Origin: Melanopsichium pennsylvanicum
Taxonomy: Eukaryota > Basidiomycota > Ustilaginomycetes > Ustilaginales
Assembly (NCBI GenBank): GCA_900208305.1
Contig: OAPG01000017.1
Span: 493,038 to 557,037 of the forward strand
Length of the DNA: 64,000 nucleotides
Reading direction: 5' to 3'
The stretch's first letter is position 1. Each line of letters opens with the position of its first letter. The notes beneath the pieces were generated by a model that saw only the letters and a list, made by a program, of their open reading frames with translations, searched no databases and was not told the origin of the DNA. Both the position numbers and the translations under genes were made by a program. Shown here in pieces: positions 63,868 to 64,000 of the stretch.

Positions 63868-64000
63868 TTAGGGTTAGGGTTAGGGTTAGGGTTAGGGTTA
63901 GGGTTAGGGTTAGGGTTAGGGTTAGGGTTAGGGTTAGGGTTAGGGTTAGGGTTAGGGTTAGGGTTAGGGTTAGGGTTAGGGTTAGGGTTAGGGTTAGGTT
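63868..64000 (+). repeat. Telomere, TTAGGG repeat
   Basis: About 22 units of TTAGGG run without interruption to the end of the window; only the last unit is TTAGG before a final TT. The G-rich strand reads 5'->3' towards the end, the orientation of a chromosome's right terminus. This confirms the window as a true chromosome end. Confidence 0.97.

Overview
This is nuclear DNA of a basidiomycete fungus, most likely a smut (Ustilaginales, a relative of Ustilago or Sporisorium). The evidence is standard-code genes with few short GT-AG introns (mostly about 85-140 nt, often with a CTGAC-like branch site), Ser/Gln-rich proteins, CT/CA-rich promoters, tropomyosin, an SMP3-type GPI mannosyltransferase, fungal Zn2Cys6 and Gar-domain proteins, and a TTAGGG telomere. 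No species can be fixed from the sequence. The window ends in 133 bases of telomeric repeat (63868-64000), so it is a chromosome end read towards its right telomere.

Layout. 1-29 kb is dense with conserved housekeeping genes: the end of EMW1/TTC27, a GPI-type Ser/Thr-rich protein, an N-terminally anchored unknown protein, SMP3, a DNAJC9-like J-protein, mitochondrial uL2m, a large Ser-rich protein with PKA-type sites, nucleoporin NSP1, BFR2/AATF, kinesin-14, tropomyosin and a stand-alone response regulator. 28.3-33.3 kb is gene-poor, with at best one candidate small secreted protein. 33.3-43 kb mixes mitochondrial GatA (HER2) with accessory metabolism: a DUF1772 membrane protein, a secreted GH27 alpha-galactosidase, an FMN-dependent 2-hydroxy-acid oxidase and a SAM methyltransferase. 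43.4-63 kb is dense again: ARG4, ceramide glucosyltransferase, COQ4, an ELMO/CED-12 protein, the SF3b subunit RDS3/PHF5A, a Zn2Cys6 regulator, TIM23, bL27m and a GAR-domain microtubule-binding protein whose start codon lies about 0.8 kb from the telomere repeat.

Several gene models had to be assembled across introns: the J-protein, NSP1, tropomyosin (an exon carrying only the ATG plus a 15-nt exon), DUF1772, the FMN oxidase, COQ4, RDS3 (8-nt first and 16-nt last coding exons), bL27m and the GAR protein. Functional themes are mitochondria (uL2m, bL27m, GatA, TIM23, COQ4), microtubule and actin cytoskeleton (kinesin-14, GAR protein, tropomyosin, ELMO), and membrane/glycolipid synthesis (SMP3, ceramide glucosyltransferase).

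The most unusual points are a 132-codon open frame directly behind the tropomyosin stop, reachable in frame by a plausible alternative acceptor; the loss of a conserved zinc-ligand cysteine in RDS3; an in-frame, stop-free intron in the FMN oxidase that would encode a membrane-like segment if retained; and four exact copies of a 10-mer, TACAGTAATT, all intergenic and in one orientation. No transposon, CRISPR, rRNA or tRNA gene was recognised.
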